From contig OZ025800.1 in assembly GCA_964019425.1 (NCBI GenBank), forward strand, positions 186,001-250,000: DNA of 64,000 nucleotides. The letters run 5' to 3'. Positions 51,646 to 62,518 of this stretch are shown piece after piece. Position numbers and translations under genes: made by a program. Numbering within the stretch: position 1 is the first letter of the stretch; each line of letters opens with the position of its first letter. The notes beneath the pieces are model-generated. The model was not told the DNA's origin. It worked only from the letters and a program-made list of their open reading frames with translations, and did no database searches. Origin of the DNA: Flectonema sp. DT1601. Its lineage: Eukaryota > Euglenozoa > Diplonemea > Diplonemida > Diplonemidae.

Positions 51646-52167
51646 CTAATCCAGGAGGTTGGTAAACGACAAAGACGCTTGGACGGAGGCACCAAGTAGA
51701 AGAATAAGAGGAATGTTAAACCAGATTCCTCTCAATCTACCATTAGCACCATTAGCACGGTATCCAGAACAGAAGAACTCTCTTCCAAGGATGTAGACAA
51801 CAGAGTTAACAGCAGTAAATAAAGGATACTTCAATCCAGCAATCGCTACAAAGGTCATAACAATTGGAAGTCCCTCGAGGTAGTTCTGGTGAGCTCTCTG
51901 TCCGGCATTGAATTTCAACCACTCCTTGTATGGGAGCTTAGCAGCGTGTCTGCCATCTCCCATGTCTGGGTATCCTCCCTTTGGGATATCATGACCGTAT
52001 AGCTCATTGTACTGCTTGTTTTCATCAGTGAGATTTTCTTTGATGAACTGCAGGCTCATGAAGTTGTATCTTCCGATACGGAGCGCCTGCGTAAAGCAAT
52101 GGAACGCAATTCCAATCAACGACAGGAGAACGTATCCATACTCTTCAGGGAAGGTAACAGCAACCAT
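51646..52167 (-). CDS. MAPEG family membrane protein, MGST3-like (copy A)
   Basis: A single exon of 173 residues and a close paralogue of the gene at 50151-50672. The signature is FNAGQRAHQNYLEGLP (86-101), nearer to animal MGST3 (FNxxQRxHQN) than in copy B. Helices at about 10-29, 100-120, 121-135 and 148-170. The loop GHDIPKGGYPDMGDGRHAAKL is shared by both copies and looks lineage-specific. ATG 52167 lies 24 nt after an ACTCTCCTCCAG acceptor (52192). Two fragments of this gene and its paralogue lie just downstream, so the cluster has expanded by unequal crossing-over. Confidence 0.87.
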   Translation of the reverse strand: MVAVTFPEEYGYVLLSLIGIAFHCFTQALRIGRYNFMSLQFIKENLTDENKQYNELYGHDIPKGGYPDMGDGRHAAKLPYKEWLKFNAGQRAHQNYLEGLPIVMTFVAIAGLKYPLFTAVNSVVYILGREFFCSGYRANGANGRLRGIWFNIPLILLLGASVQASLSFTNLLD

Positions 52168-52553
52168 TGTTGTGAAGATAAGGTTAATTTACTGGAGGAG
52201 AGTAGGTAGAATTAATTTTAGGAAGCAATCTACTACTCAGAAATACACCTCAAGAGTACCTATCAATAGGAAGTAAGGAAATAGTAAGTAACCTGTAATA
52301 TGGGAAGAGAAGTTTATTTCTATTATTTTATACAAGTTATAAAGCAGCATAAGAGTATTTCACTTTTATATTTATTCCATCTCATCTCCTCCGACATGTA
52401 TGAGATGTTTAAAAGAAAAGTTTAATAAAAAGGCAACACAACAAGAGTCTTAATTGTTAACATGAAAGATGGTACGGTTTATGCTTAATCAGCAATACGT
52501 TTTTTATTGGAAAGAAAAGGCTAGACGGTAAAGAGGAAAAAAAAAGAAATAAT

Positions 52554-53174
52554 TCACTGCATTGGGTTCATAGAAACAAATCCCTCGACAACTCTAAGCA
52601 GGTCAACAACATCGTCTCTGTAGTTTCCGACTTTACCAATTGGGTTGCGAGTTAGTCTTCTGAGTTGTGTTATCAAGTCATTAACAATAGTAGTCATCAC
52701 TGGTTGAGTTAATACTTCGCCCCACATCTTAACACCTTCATATAGCATCACTAGACTATTGTAAGCAATAACTGGATCTTGAAGCCAGAGTATCAATGTT
52801 GGAAGAAGTTTTTGAAAACCGAGAGTACCAATTGTCTTGTATTGATTTAGTCCAACTGATACTAATAATGTTCTCACATCACAACCACTGTTGAGGGCTA
52901 TCAGAAGTTTATCTCTAAATGACGAATCAACAACAGTATTTGAAATAACATCTTTGTCATCGACTGCAGTATTGGTGTTGGTGTTTATACTGCCAGCTTC
53001 TAAAGTAAATCTGAACCTTTCAATCACTTCTCCAATAGCAGCAATCGCCTCGTGATGCTGTCGATGCCAACGTAGGGACTGTTTGTGATATTCTTCAATT
53101 CTCTCTTCTTGTTTTGAGAGTGCTTCAAGTGCAGTTGTCAGGGCATGTTTCACATCATCACATTCGTCAGTCAT
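52554..53174 (-). CDS. Helical protein of unknown function
   Basis: 206 residues, all predicted helical by eye. Residues about 5-60 suit a coiled coil (ALTTALEALSKQEERIEEY). A short Asn/Thr linker follows (NTNTNTAVDD), and residues 85-200 look like ARM/HEAT-type helices (LLPTLILWLQDPVIAYNSLV, DLITQLRRLTRNP). I recognise no family. The shape suits a scaffold or a subunit of a larger complex. ATG 53174 is preceded by AAGTTAG (53194) at 19 nt, a weaker acceptor than in most neighbours. Confidence 0.65.
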   Translation of the reverse strand: MTDECDDVKHALTTALEALSKQEERIEEYHKQSLRWHRQHHEAIAAIGEVIERFRFTLEAGSINTNTNTAVDDKDVISNTVVDSSFRDKLLIALNSGCDVRTLLVSVGLNQYKTIGTLGFQKLLPTLILWLQDPVIAYNSLVMLYEGVKMWGEVLTQPVMTTIVNDLITQLRRLTRNPIGKVGNYRDDVVDLLRVVEGFVSMNPMQ

Positions 53175-53728
53175 TTTGTGTAGACTTAATATCTAACTTG
53201 AGTTATACTTTTTAATAACATAAATTCACTTCCATCAGAAGCGGAAGAGAGAAGATAAAATAGATTTTAAAGATTCATAAAGAGGTAGTCTTTCTCAACT
53301 CTTTCACTGTTGAAGAAGAGTAAAGACAACGAAGGGAATAACCATATCCAGGCTCACATGTGCTATTTATTCACCAATCCAGTGTTATCATTATTTGATA
53401 GAAGTATCACAATCTTGGAATGCGAAGGAAAGGCAGAACGAAATCAGAAGATATTGTGAAAGTATTTTGGTTGTTTATTCAGCCAGTGACTGTCAGATAG
53501 TACCGATCCAATGTTATCATCATTTGGGAAGCAGAATGACACAAATAACAGAAAAGAGAAGTTGCGAACTCGTACATCAATGTTACGAACACCTGCGAAG
53601 TGAAAAATAGATAGGAAAAGTAGTGAACACATCAACGTATTAAGAGATCAGTTGGTGTCTATACCAACAGTGACTATCTGTAAGTACTCTTGATAACGAC
53701 AATAGTAAAAAAGATTAAACAGCTTTAC

Positions 53729-54859
53729 TTAATAATCAACAGAGTCGATCCATAGATCGTATGACTTGTCTGAAATAGAAACTTCAAGTTGACCTTCTGC
53801 TGTGACTGACACTACTGTTGCAGAAACACCAGACTGTTCCTTCACTTCGAAGTCATCTCCTTCAATGTCACAAGAAAGTTTAACTTCTTGACCGACAGTA
53901 GGAAGTTTTTTATTTATAATTTCGATATTATGTGAAGTGGCGAATTCGAGTATATCATCAAATGTATTCGAACTAAACATTGCTACTCTCGTCGAGGAAA
54001 CAACAGCTGGAAGGAATGCAATGAGTGATTGATCTTTAAAAACTACTAAAGATGTTGTTGCAGGACGCCTGTCGTCATTTAATAATAAAAACAATCTTTT
54101 TTCACCAATGTCGTCCTTGCGCAAATTCCAAACATCTCCATCAGTATCGGTGACTGCTAAGGTTGTTGCCTTCTTTGTAGTTGAATTTCTAATAAAAGTA
54201 TACAATATGTATTCATCAGAAGGGGTGTCACTGTACTTCTCAAGAGACTGTTGTGAAACATTAAAGTTTAGACGTTCCATTTCCTCAAAGAAGATTAAAT
54301 TATCAACCCAATCACCACGATGCTCATAGGCCAATAGAATTTGTGTGGTATCACTTGCTAAGTTATCAAATGTTGCGGCAAGGTTGATAAGGTCTTCAGC
54401 TACTTGCATGTAGACTACATCAGCAGCGAGTAAGAAGTCAATTGGTGGCTGGTCAGCAGTAACAGCTTTCATATCTGAGTCGTTTCCCCACCATAGGCAG
54501 GCAGCTTTAGCAGAATTCTGTTGCTGATTGATTTGAATATTATTTTCAATTAAAGGAAGAACATCATCAACATCTGTGATCACACTTTCGGTTGCTCCTA
54601 AAGCTGCTGCGACAATACCAACCAAACCAATTCCAGATCCAAGCTCAACCACTCGTTTCCCTTTTATAGATTCTCTAATCGCAACTAAGTGTTTTGATAA
54701 AAGGATCGCAACTTTCCAAATCACTTCTTCAACTCTTGATACACATCCCTGTTTTAACAATAATTCTATTCCACCTTCACTAAATAAAACTTCTTTGCTC
54801 CGTTGCATTTTTGTATAAGCCAATGAGTGATTGACATTTTCTTGCTCATCGAGACCCAT
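53729..54859 (-). CDS. METTL21/FAM86-like protein lysine methyltransferase with extra C-terminal domain
   Basis: 376 residues. Class I SAM-methyltransferase of family 16: motif I VVELGSGIGLVGIVAAALGA (70-89), acidic post-I TDVDDVLPLIENNI (95-108), a Trp-rich WWGND loop, then the family-defining FLLAADVVY (142-150) in place of the usual motif IV, and YEHRGD. The catalytic domain ends near residue 225. The last 150 residues are not typical of METTL21 proteins: a beta-rich unit (ATTLAVTDTDGDVWNL, FLLLNDDRRP) and a Tudor/KOW-like end (GQEVKLSCDIEGDDFEV, GQLEVSISDKSYDLW). Relatives trimethylate lysines on chaperones and elongation factors; the substrate here is unknown. ATG 54859 lies 18 nt after a TACCAAACCCCAG acceptor (54878). 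Confidence 0.85.
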   Translation of the reverse strand: MGLDEQENVNHSLAYTKMQRSKEVLFSEGGIELLLKQGCVSRVEEVIWKVAILLSKHLVAIRESIKGKRVVELGSGIGLVGIVAAALGATESVITDVDDVLPLIENNIQINQQQNSAKAACLWWGNDSDMKAVTADQPPIDFLLAADVVYMQVAEDLINLAATFDNLASDTTQILLAYEHRGDWVDNLIFFEEMERLNFNVSQQSLEKYSDTPSDEYILYTFIRNSTTKKATTLAVTDTDGDVWNLRKDDIGEKRLFLLLNDDRRPATTSLVVFKDQSLIAFLPAVVSSTRVAMFSSNTFDDILEFATSHNIEIINKKLPTVGQEVKLSCDIEGDDFEVKEQSGVSATVVSVTAEGQLEVSISDKSYDLWIDSVDY

Positions 54860-54899
54860 AATTTTACGTGATGATGTCTGGGGTTTGGTAAAAATAGTA

Positions 54900-57800
54900 T
54901 TCAGACAAACACAAAAATTGTATTAAACTTTATTTTGCTATTCTTGCTTTTATCGAGGGAAAGATCGGGAACAGAATAACCATATGGAGATGAGAGAACT
55001 CTCTTCTCCTCTGTTTTTTTTATATATATATATTTTTTTATATTTTTTAAAAAAACTAATACCAACAACTACCAATTATACATTATCCACTACAATCCGG
55101 TAGCTTTATAAATATATTTCTTCGTTTTTTAACAAAGAATTATCCAAAATCTACTTTTTATCTGCTGCTCAGGTTTCCACTGTCTGAAAATTCATGTGGT
55201 AGATGGTAACAGCATAATACGAAACAGTAAAGACTTAGTGTTGTTAGCCTTTTCTCTGATAAGGAATAATAGGAATATATAAAAAGAAGAATTTCGAAAA
55301 AAAACGTAAGAAAAAGTGAATTGATGAGAAGATCCTTTATATAAAAAAGGAACCATCACAAATATAAAAAAAAAAATAATAAAAAAAAATGAAAGAAAAA
55401 ATTCAAAACCAGCAAACAAAATCTCCCTCTAAACTCTAAAAAAAAAAAAAAAAAAAAAAAATCAATTCTAAAAAAATAAAACACAAAAATTAACTTTTAG
55501 CTAAAATCAACAATCCTAATAGTTTCTTAAAACAGTTTTCAACATACTACGAACTAATACGAAACGAGGTAAAGACGAGTCAATATTTTTTCTGCTCGTC
55601 GAAGTCACAGAGAGTACTGTCCTGCTTTCCAAAACCATCTCATTTGTTGTTCCACTCCAAATCCAAGTAATATTTCTATTCAATGCTGGTCAGCAATAAA
55701 AAGCATTTGTCAGCTCGCTGCCAACGGCCTCAATGCAGACCAAATAAATAATAGAAACAAAAGATAAATGACCGCTTGCTCTTTCTTTGAAGGCAACATT
55801 ACTCGCTTTGTGTGAGAGGCAATGCTTATTGAGGTATTTTTCGCATAAGAACAATCACAGCCAATCAAAACTTCTCCGCTTCATAGCAACGTTAAGAAGT
55901 ATATTGGCGCATGTCCTAAAAAGAAATTTAAAAAAAAAAAAAGAAAAAGAAACTAATTTCGCATTTAGGAGGGGGGCTGCTATTGGCAGTCGCAACTATT
56001 TGAACAATTTCTTATTAATTGAAGTCAAGGAAGCCAAACACAGGAGAGGATCGACCCCAGAAGTATACGACTACTCAGATTTAACGATATTATTAAGTCA
56101 CTATACAGACCGTTGCCAAGCGGAACAAGGGTTTAAGAAATTTAAGAAGTCACGTTGTAACAAACATAAGACACAAATCAAAACAAAGGTCTGATGCACA
56201 ACAGACAACATGACAACTGTGCAGCGACGAGTCAGAAATGTACCAACCTCACAAATAGATGAAACTTCGCACTTTTAAGAAAACGCAATTAGTGTTGTAG
56301 TCAGTCAGTGTACAGGACTCCGACTTTAACATAAAAAGAAATTGCTTTTGTGATTTCAGGCAGTAACCTAATTAATGTAAACAATCAAAGAAAAGACTAA
56401 CTTAACCTGAATGAACTTCTTCTACAATCCACACAGAGTTCTGATATTAATAACGAGTAGCTACTAATGTCATCAATTAATTACGAATAGCGTCATGAGA
56501 TATTTAAATGTAGGCGGAAGGTGAAATCACGCATAACATATCCAGACACGTGATTGATTGAAAACAAGGCAGCAGTAAAGTAAAAGGTAATCACATCCAA
56601 TCACATCTAATCACATCCAATCACAGTATAATCATCCGACTCAAAACCACAACAGACACGAACTTAGTATTTGATTTCACAACTGAGAGAGGAAGACTCG
56701 CTGTGTGTCGTTCGGGCGAAGCCTGATTATGGCTGTCGCAATCTCGTAAATGGGTAGTGATAAGAAGAAGAAAGAAAAAAAAACGAGATTATATAAATCT
56801 TTCAACGTGGAGGAGGTTGCATGTTCGATTTTGTAAAAATTACAATTGTGTTGTATCATAAAAACATGAAGATAACTAATTTAACATTAGTTTTAGATAC
56901 AGTGATTAAGGGTGATGCGCAACTTGGAGGAGGGGAGTTGAAAAGCGAGTTAATTTAACACGATAGTTAGCATTGGGTTTATTGTTAAAAAAAGAAATGT
57001 ACTTAAAAATATCAGATAAACGAAAACATCAAATAAATCGTTGTTCTGCTGTTCCATATAATATTAACGGAAAACGTAGTTTCAGTAGGGAGTTCGTTCG
57101 TTCGTTCTTTTTTTTTTTCGAGAAAAAAAAAAAAAAACACACACACACCACGCACACTTCATATTGAGTGTAGTTGGGAAAAAACAATTAAAAAGAAAGT
57201 TCAGAAACAAACAACTTTTAGTTACGTAATGACATTGGTCGGTATTATAAATATATTTAACATTTCAGTTGGCTGCCTGTCCCCTTAGGCAATCCTTGAT
57301 GGGAATGCTAATGATACGCCACCGAACGCAAGAAGCTATGCTTTTATTGTTAAAATATGCAAAGTAAAGTAAAATAAAAATAATTTACTGATAGAAGCCA
57401 AAAACCTCAAAATAAGTATTCAGGGTTGTTTCTTTTAACGTTCATAACCAACACAACCAATAGTCGAAGTCTCTCCCAGAGGAGGACACTAATTGGTCCT
57501 TCGCCAGGAAGACGAATTGACAACAAAAATGAAACAACTAAAAATTAATAACAAAAACGGTATCGAAATTTCTGTTTGATTGATAATAAAAATACCTGTT
57601 GATTACTTTATAGTACCATGTACAGGAGACTCTCACTGAGGATGTAGACTCTGCTGAGAACCAGTACAAACCTTTCTTCTTGCTGATGCAGACTTACTGG
57701 CACTGACAAAATAATTGGTTTCTTCTCCGACTTCGTCGGTGCATAAAGAAAATAATATCGAAAGTTCTGTTTGTCCATAAATTCAAAAAGAAAATTGATT

Positions 57801-58720
57801 GATAATAAAAGTACCTGTTGATTACTTTATTGTATCATGTACAGGAGACTCTCACTGAGGATAAGATACGAGATGTAATTTGTTATTTAATCCAAACGTT
57901 GCTGTATATTATGAGTGCTAGGTGACTCACAGCAACAAAGGACCCAATCCGTAGCCAATGATGAGCAGCTAAATAATTCATTCCTTGTTTTTCTTTTTTC
58001 TAGTGGAGGGAAATTATCTGCAAGAAGTTGAAGAACGGAACAAAAAAAAATAATTAGTGGGAGATCTCTTTTTTTTTTTTCTTTAAACCAACCTTATATC
58101 ATACGAATGTAGATCTTGTTTATTATTTTTAGAACAAAATACTTTTTTTCCCCCCCACCCATTTCTTTTTCCATTCAATTTCTTTCTTCAAAACAGTTAC
58201 GGGTAAGCTATGCAGAAAATCACGTAATAAAAATTTCAGGTAAGTGATAACCTAATGTTAAAGGGAAAAAGAAAAAAATTGAGACCAATATCACCCTCGA
58301 TGGCCTACTGTGATTCACGCTTTAAATCAATTTCACACAGGAAAAAAAAAAAAAAAAAAAAAAACTCACTGACACCAGATCTCTCTGCGTCCGGTAGTAA
58401 AAAGAATACTCTTGCGTGACAGTATTGTAATAGTCACACAGAGAGAAAGGGTGGAATTCAAGTTAACGACATTTTTTCTAATCAACTAACGCTATCTGAT
58501 CAGGGCCTAGTGTTCTATTGCCTTGACGATACGGTCAATTAATTGAAATAAAAAAAAACCCCCCAACAAGGGTACAAAACAATAACTGAACGCAGAATCC
58601 ATAAAGAAAACTGATTAAAAAAATTTGGTGAAGAACGGGAGACAAGGGGAACATAAAAAAAAAAAAAAAAAAAAGAATAAAAAATCAATCGTAATTTCGT
58701 CAAACAAGGAGCAGCCTTAC
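54900..58720. other. Large AT-rich intergenic region with short repeats
   Basis: 3.8 kb without a supported gene. A direct repeat of about 68 bp (57577-57644 and 57798-57865, containing CCTGTTGATTACTTTAT and CATGTACAGGAGACTCTCAC) lies 221 bp apart with few differences. A small cluster of AATCACATC repeats sits at about 56588-56625, and a (CA)n tract near 57138. Many A and T runs of 15-25 nt. The plus-strand frame 55787-56194 has no domain. Much of this may be 3' UTR or repeat relics. Confidence 0.5.
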
Positions 58721-59962
58721 TTATGGAACAGCAACATTGCGACCATTACTGTTACGGTTCGCACCGGATGACGTTGTGAGTGTTGATGATCGGGGTTTGT
58801 TAGGACGCGCTACTGAAGAACTGAGACCCGTCATGATTTTTTTCAAAGGCGGGGATTGAGCTTCTCCATTATTAACGCGACGGGCACTTAACGGTCCATT
58901 AAAAGAATTGCGACGAGGAGTATGAAGAGGAGCACTTAAACGTGAAGCAGAACCAACAAAGGAACCAGCTCTACGAGCCGATGCAACAGATGTTTCAATA
59001 ATTGAACCCTTACGACGTGGAGTAGGTGTCCCTCGAGTACTTAACGAAGGCTGAGATGCTCTTCGAAGTTGAGGGCTGTAAGAGTTATTATTTCTAGGTG
59101 TCTTTAATAAACTTGGACTTGGCAATACGGTTGCGCTACCACGACGCCCAGCTTCTCGAGGAGTTGGTGGTTGTGGATCTGACGTAACTTTGATTTCTTC
59201 AGGAATAGGAGATGGATCAGCACACCTCTCACTTTTTTCTTCACTTTCCAACACCTGTAATCTTGGTACTATCTCAGGTGATAACGAAGGAGACAACGGT
59301 ACCGATTCAGCATCGACGTCATCCTCATTATCTGACATAGCATCCGGATCTTTTTGTATCATCAGTTTTTCCTTGCGAATACAGTCTACAATTCGTTCTA
59401 TTTTTTCTTCCTTTAAACCAGTTAGGCATAGCTTGTGAACTTTTAAAAAAGGATGGAGTCTTGCAACAGTTAGAGTCTGTAGTTTGTTGTTGTTATAAAG
59501 TGAAACAAAGTCTTCTTCGAGCATTTTTCCGCATACGCAACGAGCGCTGAGGGTTTTTGACATGCTGCGGTCGACAGAGCAGCCGGATGATAACTCCGAT
59601 GTGTCTTCTCCAGAAAATGATGAGGAGGTACTACAACTTCCATCAGACTCTACTTGTTCCATATCATCACAAGGGTAAAGAATATTATACATCTTCTTCT
59701 CAACTGATCTCCACTGTCCTCTTAGTTTTGATCTCCACTTCGTGTCGTCAGGTATTTCTGACAACACTCCTTCAAGTTTTTTCATCAATTTAATTGCCTG
59801 ATGAAGATTATCCCTCGCTGCTACAGATACTCGAGGAGGCTTTTCTGGTTCAATTGCCCGATGATCACCAGCATCTACCAGTTCCTTACTAATCCCTCCG
59901 AACTCGAAATCATCATCACTCGGGACCCTCTCTCTGTAGGGAGGCATTAGCCTGCGTTTCAT
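58721..59962 (-). CDS. Basic Ser/Pro-rich protein with SAP-like motif
   Basis: 413 residues from ATG 59962. The N-terminal 150 residues hold a helical segment (DNLHQAIKLMKKLEGVL) and an acidic Ser stretch. Residues about 160-196 fit a SAP motif: LQTLTVARLHPFLKVHKL then LTGLKEEKIERIVDCI, with the helix-Gly-Lys-helix spacing of that DNA-binding fold. It lies next to CVCGKML, a possible half zinc site. The last 150 residues are strongly basic with repeated SP/TP/RR (TPRREA-like, GTPTPRRKGSI, HTPRRNSFNG), typical of disordered, heavily phosphorylated chromatin or microtubule-binding tails. Either role is possible. The acceptor TATTCCCACAACAG (59987) lies 24 nt before the ATG. Confidence 0.7.
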   Translation of the reverse strand: MKRRLMPPYRERVPSDDDFEFGGISKELVDAGDHRAIEPEKPPRVSVAARDNLHQAIKLMKKLEGVLSEIPDDTKWRSKLRGQWRSVEKKMYNILYPCDDMEQVESDGSCSTSSSFSGEDTSELSSGCSVDRSMSKTLSARCVCGKMLEEDFVSLYNNNKLQTLTVARLHPFLKVHKLCLTGLKEEKIERIVDCIRKEKLMIQKDPDAMSDNEDDVDAESVPLSPSLSPEIVPRLQVLESEEKSERCADPSPIPEEIKVTSDPQPPTPREAGRRGSATVLPSPSLLKTPRNNNSYSPQLRRASQPSLSTRGTPTPRRKGSIIETSVASARRAGSFVGSASRLSAPLHTPRRNSFNGPLSARRVNNGEAQSPPLKKIMTGLSSSVARPNKPRSSTLTTSSGANRNSNGRNVAVP

Positions 59963-60377
59963 CAATTAACTATTTTAAGTACTAGCCTGTTGTGGGAATA
60001 GTAGTAATGTGAAATAGACTTCGGATGTTCTCTGTTGTGAGACTCTCACGGGGCGATAAAAAAACATGAATTGACCAGAAGTAAATAACTACCCACACGA
60101 AGGAGGCAGTGTAAGAGGCCAAATTTTCGCCAAGGGAGGGACAGCACGCCATCGTTTAGATTACGAAAACAAGTTAGTTCGTTCGTAGCGCAATACTAAC
60201 GGCGGGCATTTTTGTTAAAAACAAGAAGTGTAACATTTCGAAGTGTGATTGAGAGGAAGAAAAAAAAATATAAAACCATTCAGAAATTAGCTATATATTT
60301 CATTGAACGCAGCAAGAAATAACGGCTTTCAATCTGAATAGTTTCTTTTCCGACCATCGTCGGTTCGAAGAAAAAAA

Positions 60378-61254
60378 ATGATTGCTAAAATAGTATCGTG
60401 AGTACTGGCTAACTAAAAACTGATAACGAACGTGGTACCACTGTTTAGTAAGCCTCGTATGAAAAGGAATTTCCTATCACAGCCACAGAGGAAAGAAAAC
60501 TTATTTTAAAAAAAAGAGGTTCGGATGGAAGAAAATATTCTTTGCCCGAAAACTGGAAAAACGTCTCCCAACTCAATTTGAAACAGCTCGTGACTGGGTT
60601 GTGCCATTACTATATATTATCACGTTGGCATTATTCATTGGCGTTGAAGCAAAGGTCGCAGATTATCGCCACGTCTGCGTCACCCCTTGCGGAGGAGAAT
60701 GTGACTACCAAGGAAACCCAACACGTGACCCCATACCAGACCACCACCCAAAATGTAAAATACCACCCAACCAATTTGGGCACATCTTTGAGCCGATAAA
60801 ACTAAGTACTGCAAACGTTGAGGTACTACTCTCTCTCATACTACGAGCTGGAGGTAAGGGAGTTCACGATAGCTGTCATCCGAATGTCACGGCAACTGTG
60901 CAAGATCCGAGTGGACAATTTCATGTTGAGCAACTAGACATTAAGCACTGTGAGGAGGTATCACATGATCTCTGTGCGATACTGCTTTACTCATCACAGA
61001 TTGGTAGTAATCGAGAAGGTCAGTGGGTCTTCTCGGTATCTCACAGTAGCTGTGGCGAGGATGTACCACTCTTGGCGGAAGCAGTCGTCTTTTATGGAAA
61101 CCGTCATTGGTTTTATGTTGAAACAGTTGTCCGATACACAAGCTTTGTGCTCATCTGCATTGGAGTAGTCATTTTGTTATTGCGTCTGCGGAGAAGAGTT
61201 GCTGCCACGAAGCCCCAACACTGCCTACTCTGTTCTCACCCGATGCGGCCATGA
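60378..61254 (+). CDS. Two-span membrane protein with Cys-containing lumenal domain
   Basis: The only plus-strand host gene I accept. Exon 1 is 60378-60397 (MIAKIVS), the intron 60398-60482 has donor GTGAGT and acceptor TATCACAG, and exon 2 is 60483-61254; the joined frame gives 263 residues. No in-frame ATG exists in exon 2 before the first membrane helix, which argues for this splice. Residues 1-45 are strongly basic. Helix 1 is about 46-63 (WVVPLLYIITLALFIGVEA). About 160 residues with Cys, including VCVTPCGGECD, follow, then helix 2 (TSFVLICIGVVILLLRL, about 226-242) and a basic tail with CLLCSHP. No family recognised. It is convergent with, and overlaps, the next gene by 86 bp. Confidence 0.6.
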
Positions 61255-61552
61255 CCTCGAGAGAAATTCGGGTTTGCGGAACTCTTGCGTACCGTTGCTT
61301 TAAGTAACCGTCTAATCGTCCCGTAGATGTGTCAGTGTCTAGTTGGTAACTTGCCTTTGCACGTTTGTTCCTAATCTCTTTGATGCTGTTTTTGGCGTTT
61401 GTTTCGAATATGATATTATTTTCTTGATTAGAACTAAAAGACTTTATTAAGCTTCCGTTAGTATCTGCCCCGTCCATTTCATCATCCGATGAGGAAGTTA
61501 CCTCCTCCGCATTAGCGATTGGCCAATCCATCTTTTTCTTCTCTCGTTGCAT
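61169..61552 (-). CDS. Small hydrophilic protein, function unknown
   Basis: 127 residues from ATG 61552, 9 nt after an ATTTCTCCCACAG acceptor (61562). The open frame continues upstream to 61807, but that part is AT-rich and lies before the acceptor, so I exclude it. The protein is acidic then basic: TSSSDDEMDGADTNGS, then IKEIRNKRAKASYQLDTDTS and YLKQRYARVP. No domain recognised; a short nuclear or ribosome-associated protein would fit. Its last 28 codons overlap the convergent plus-strand gene, so either the C-terminus here or the tail there may be altered by splicing. Confidence 0.5.
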   Translation of the reverse strand: MQREKKKMDWPIANAEEVTSSSDDEMDGADTNGSLIKSFSSNQENNIIFETNAKNSIKEIRNKRAKASYQLDTDTSTGRLDGYLKQRYARVPQTRISLEVMAASGENRVGSVGASWQQLFSADAITK

Positions 61553-61899
61553 CGGATAACCCTGTGGGAGAAATATGGAATATTGTATCACTACTCGCGA
61601 CATAAATAAATATTTTTTAACCGAATGAAAGCGTTTTCGGTTTCTGAAAGGGAAATTCTGAAAGCGACCATTAAAACCTGTAAAATAAATCATTAAGAAA
61701 AAAGAACAAAACTCTCCACACTGATGATACAGGAATTGTATATTGCACACCGAGACTAAGGAATAAAGTAACTCCCGTAAGTGTACTGAGTTTGAACATT
61801 TGGGCACGTTGAGTCATGTGATCACGCGTCTTCGTGGATACTCTCTGAATCCAACCTGACTATTCGTTAGCCAGGTAAGCATCTATATACCCGTTAAAA

Positions 61900-62518
61900 T
61901 AAAGGAAAAACAAAGTGGATAGACCGGATAATTTTTTTTTTTTTTTTTTTTTTTGTTGCTGCTTCAAAGATTTTACAAAAAGAAATGTCTATCACCGCCG
62001 CTCCTTTTATGATGTGAACAGGTGGATAGCAGGATATTTTTTTTCTTTTTGCTTAAAAGCAATAAAGAAAGATATAAATAATAATAAAAAACGACAAACA
62101 AACAGAAGTAACATGCCGCAAACAACATTAGATGCATGCCTACTTCAAATATACTAGCTAGTCCAGTAGGATTAATAACGAAATAAAGCCGAAAGGAACA
62201 AAACAAAAAAAACTACGTAACTTGGAGTGAGAGTGAGGGGACAAAGAAGAAGGGGGAAAAAAAAAAAAAAATACTGAAACACTGAAAATATTGCAATAAA
62301 ATAGGAGGAGTCAATCGCAGCAGTAACGCATGTCCTAATAATTATCGAGGTACAGTTTTCATAGTTAATTGTGTGATCACACCTTTTTGGATAAATTCCA
62401 ACTTAACGTCAGCAGCACACTCAAAAAAAAAACCAAAACATTGTGGATGACCTGCACAATATAATTATCAGTATCCTTTTTAAGGCGCACCCATGAAAAA
62501 GAACTCTCTCTTGCCAGA
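61900..62518. other. Intergenic, A/T homopolymer-rich, nothing recognised
   Basis: Contains T runs at about 61932-61953 and A runs near 62258. Short frames on both strands are driven by these tracts. No gene, repeat family or RNA gene seen. Confidence 0.4.

Noticed and set aside
55787-56194. Plus-strand 135-codon frame
   Set aside because: Interrupted by A-rich tract coding (Lys runs) and no recognisable domain.
61553-61807. N-terminal extension of the small protein at 61169-61552
   Set aside because: AT-rich, hydrophobic by composition, and lies upstream of a strong acceptor at 61562.
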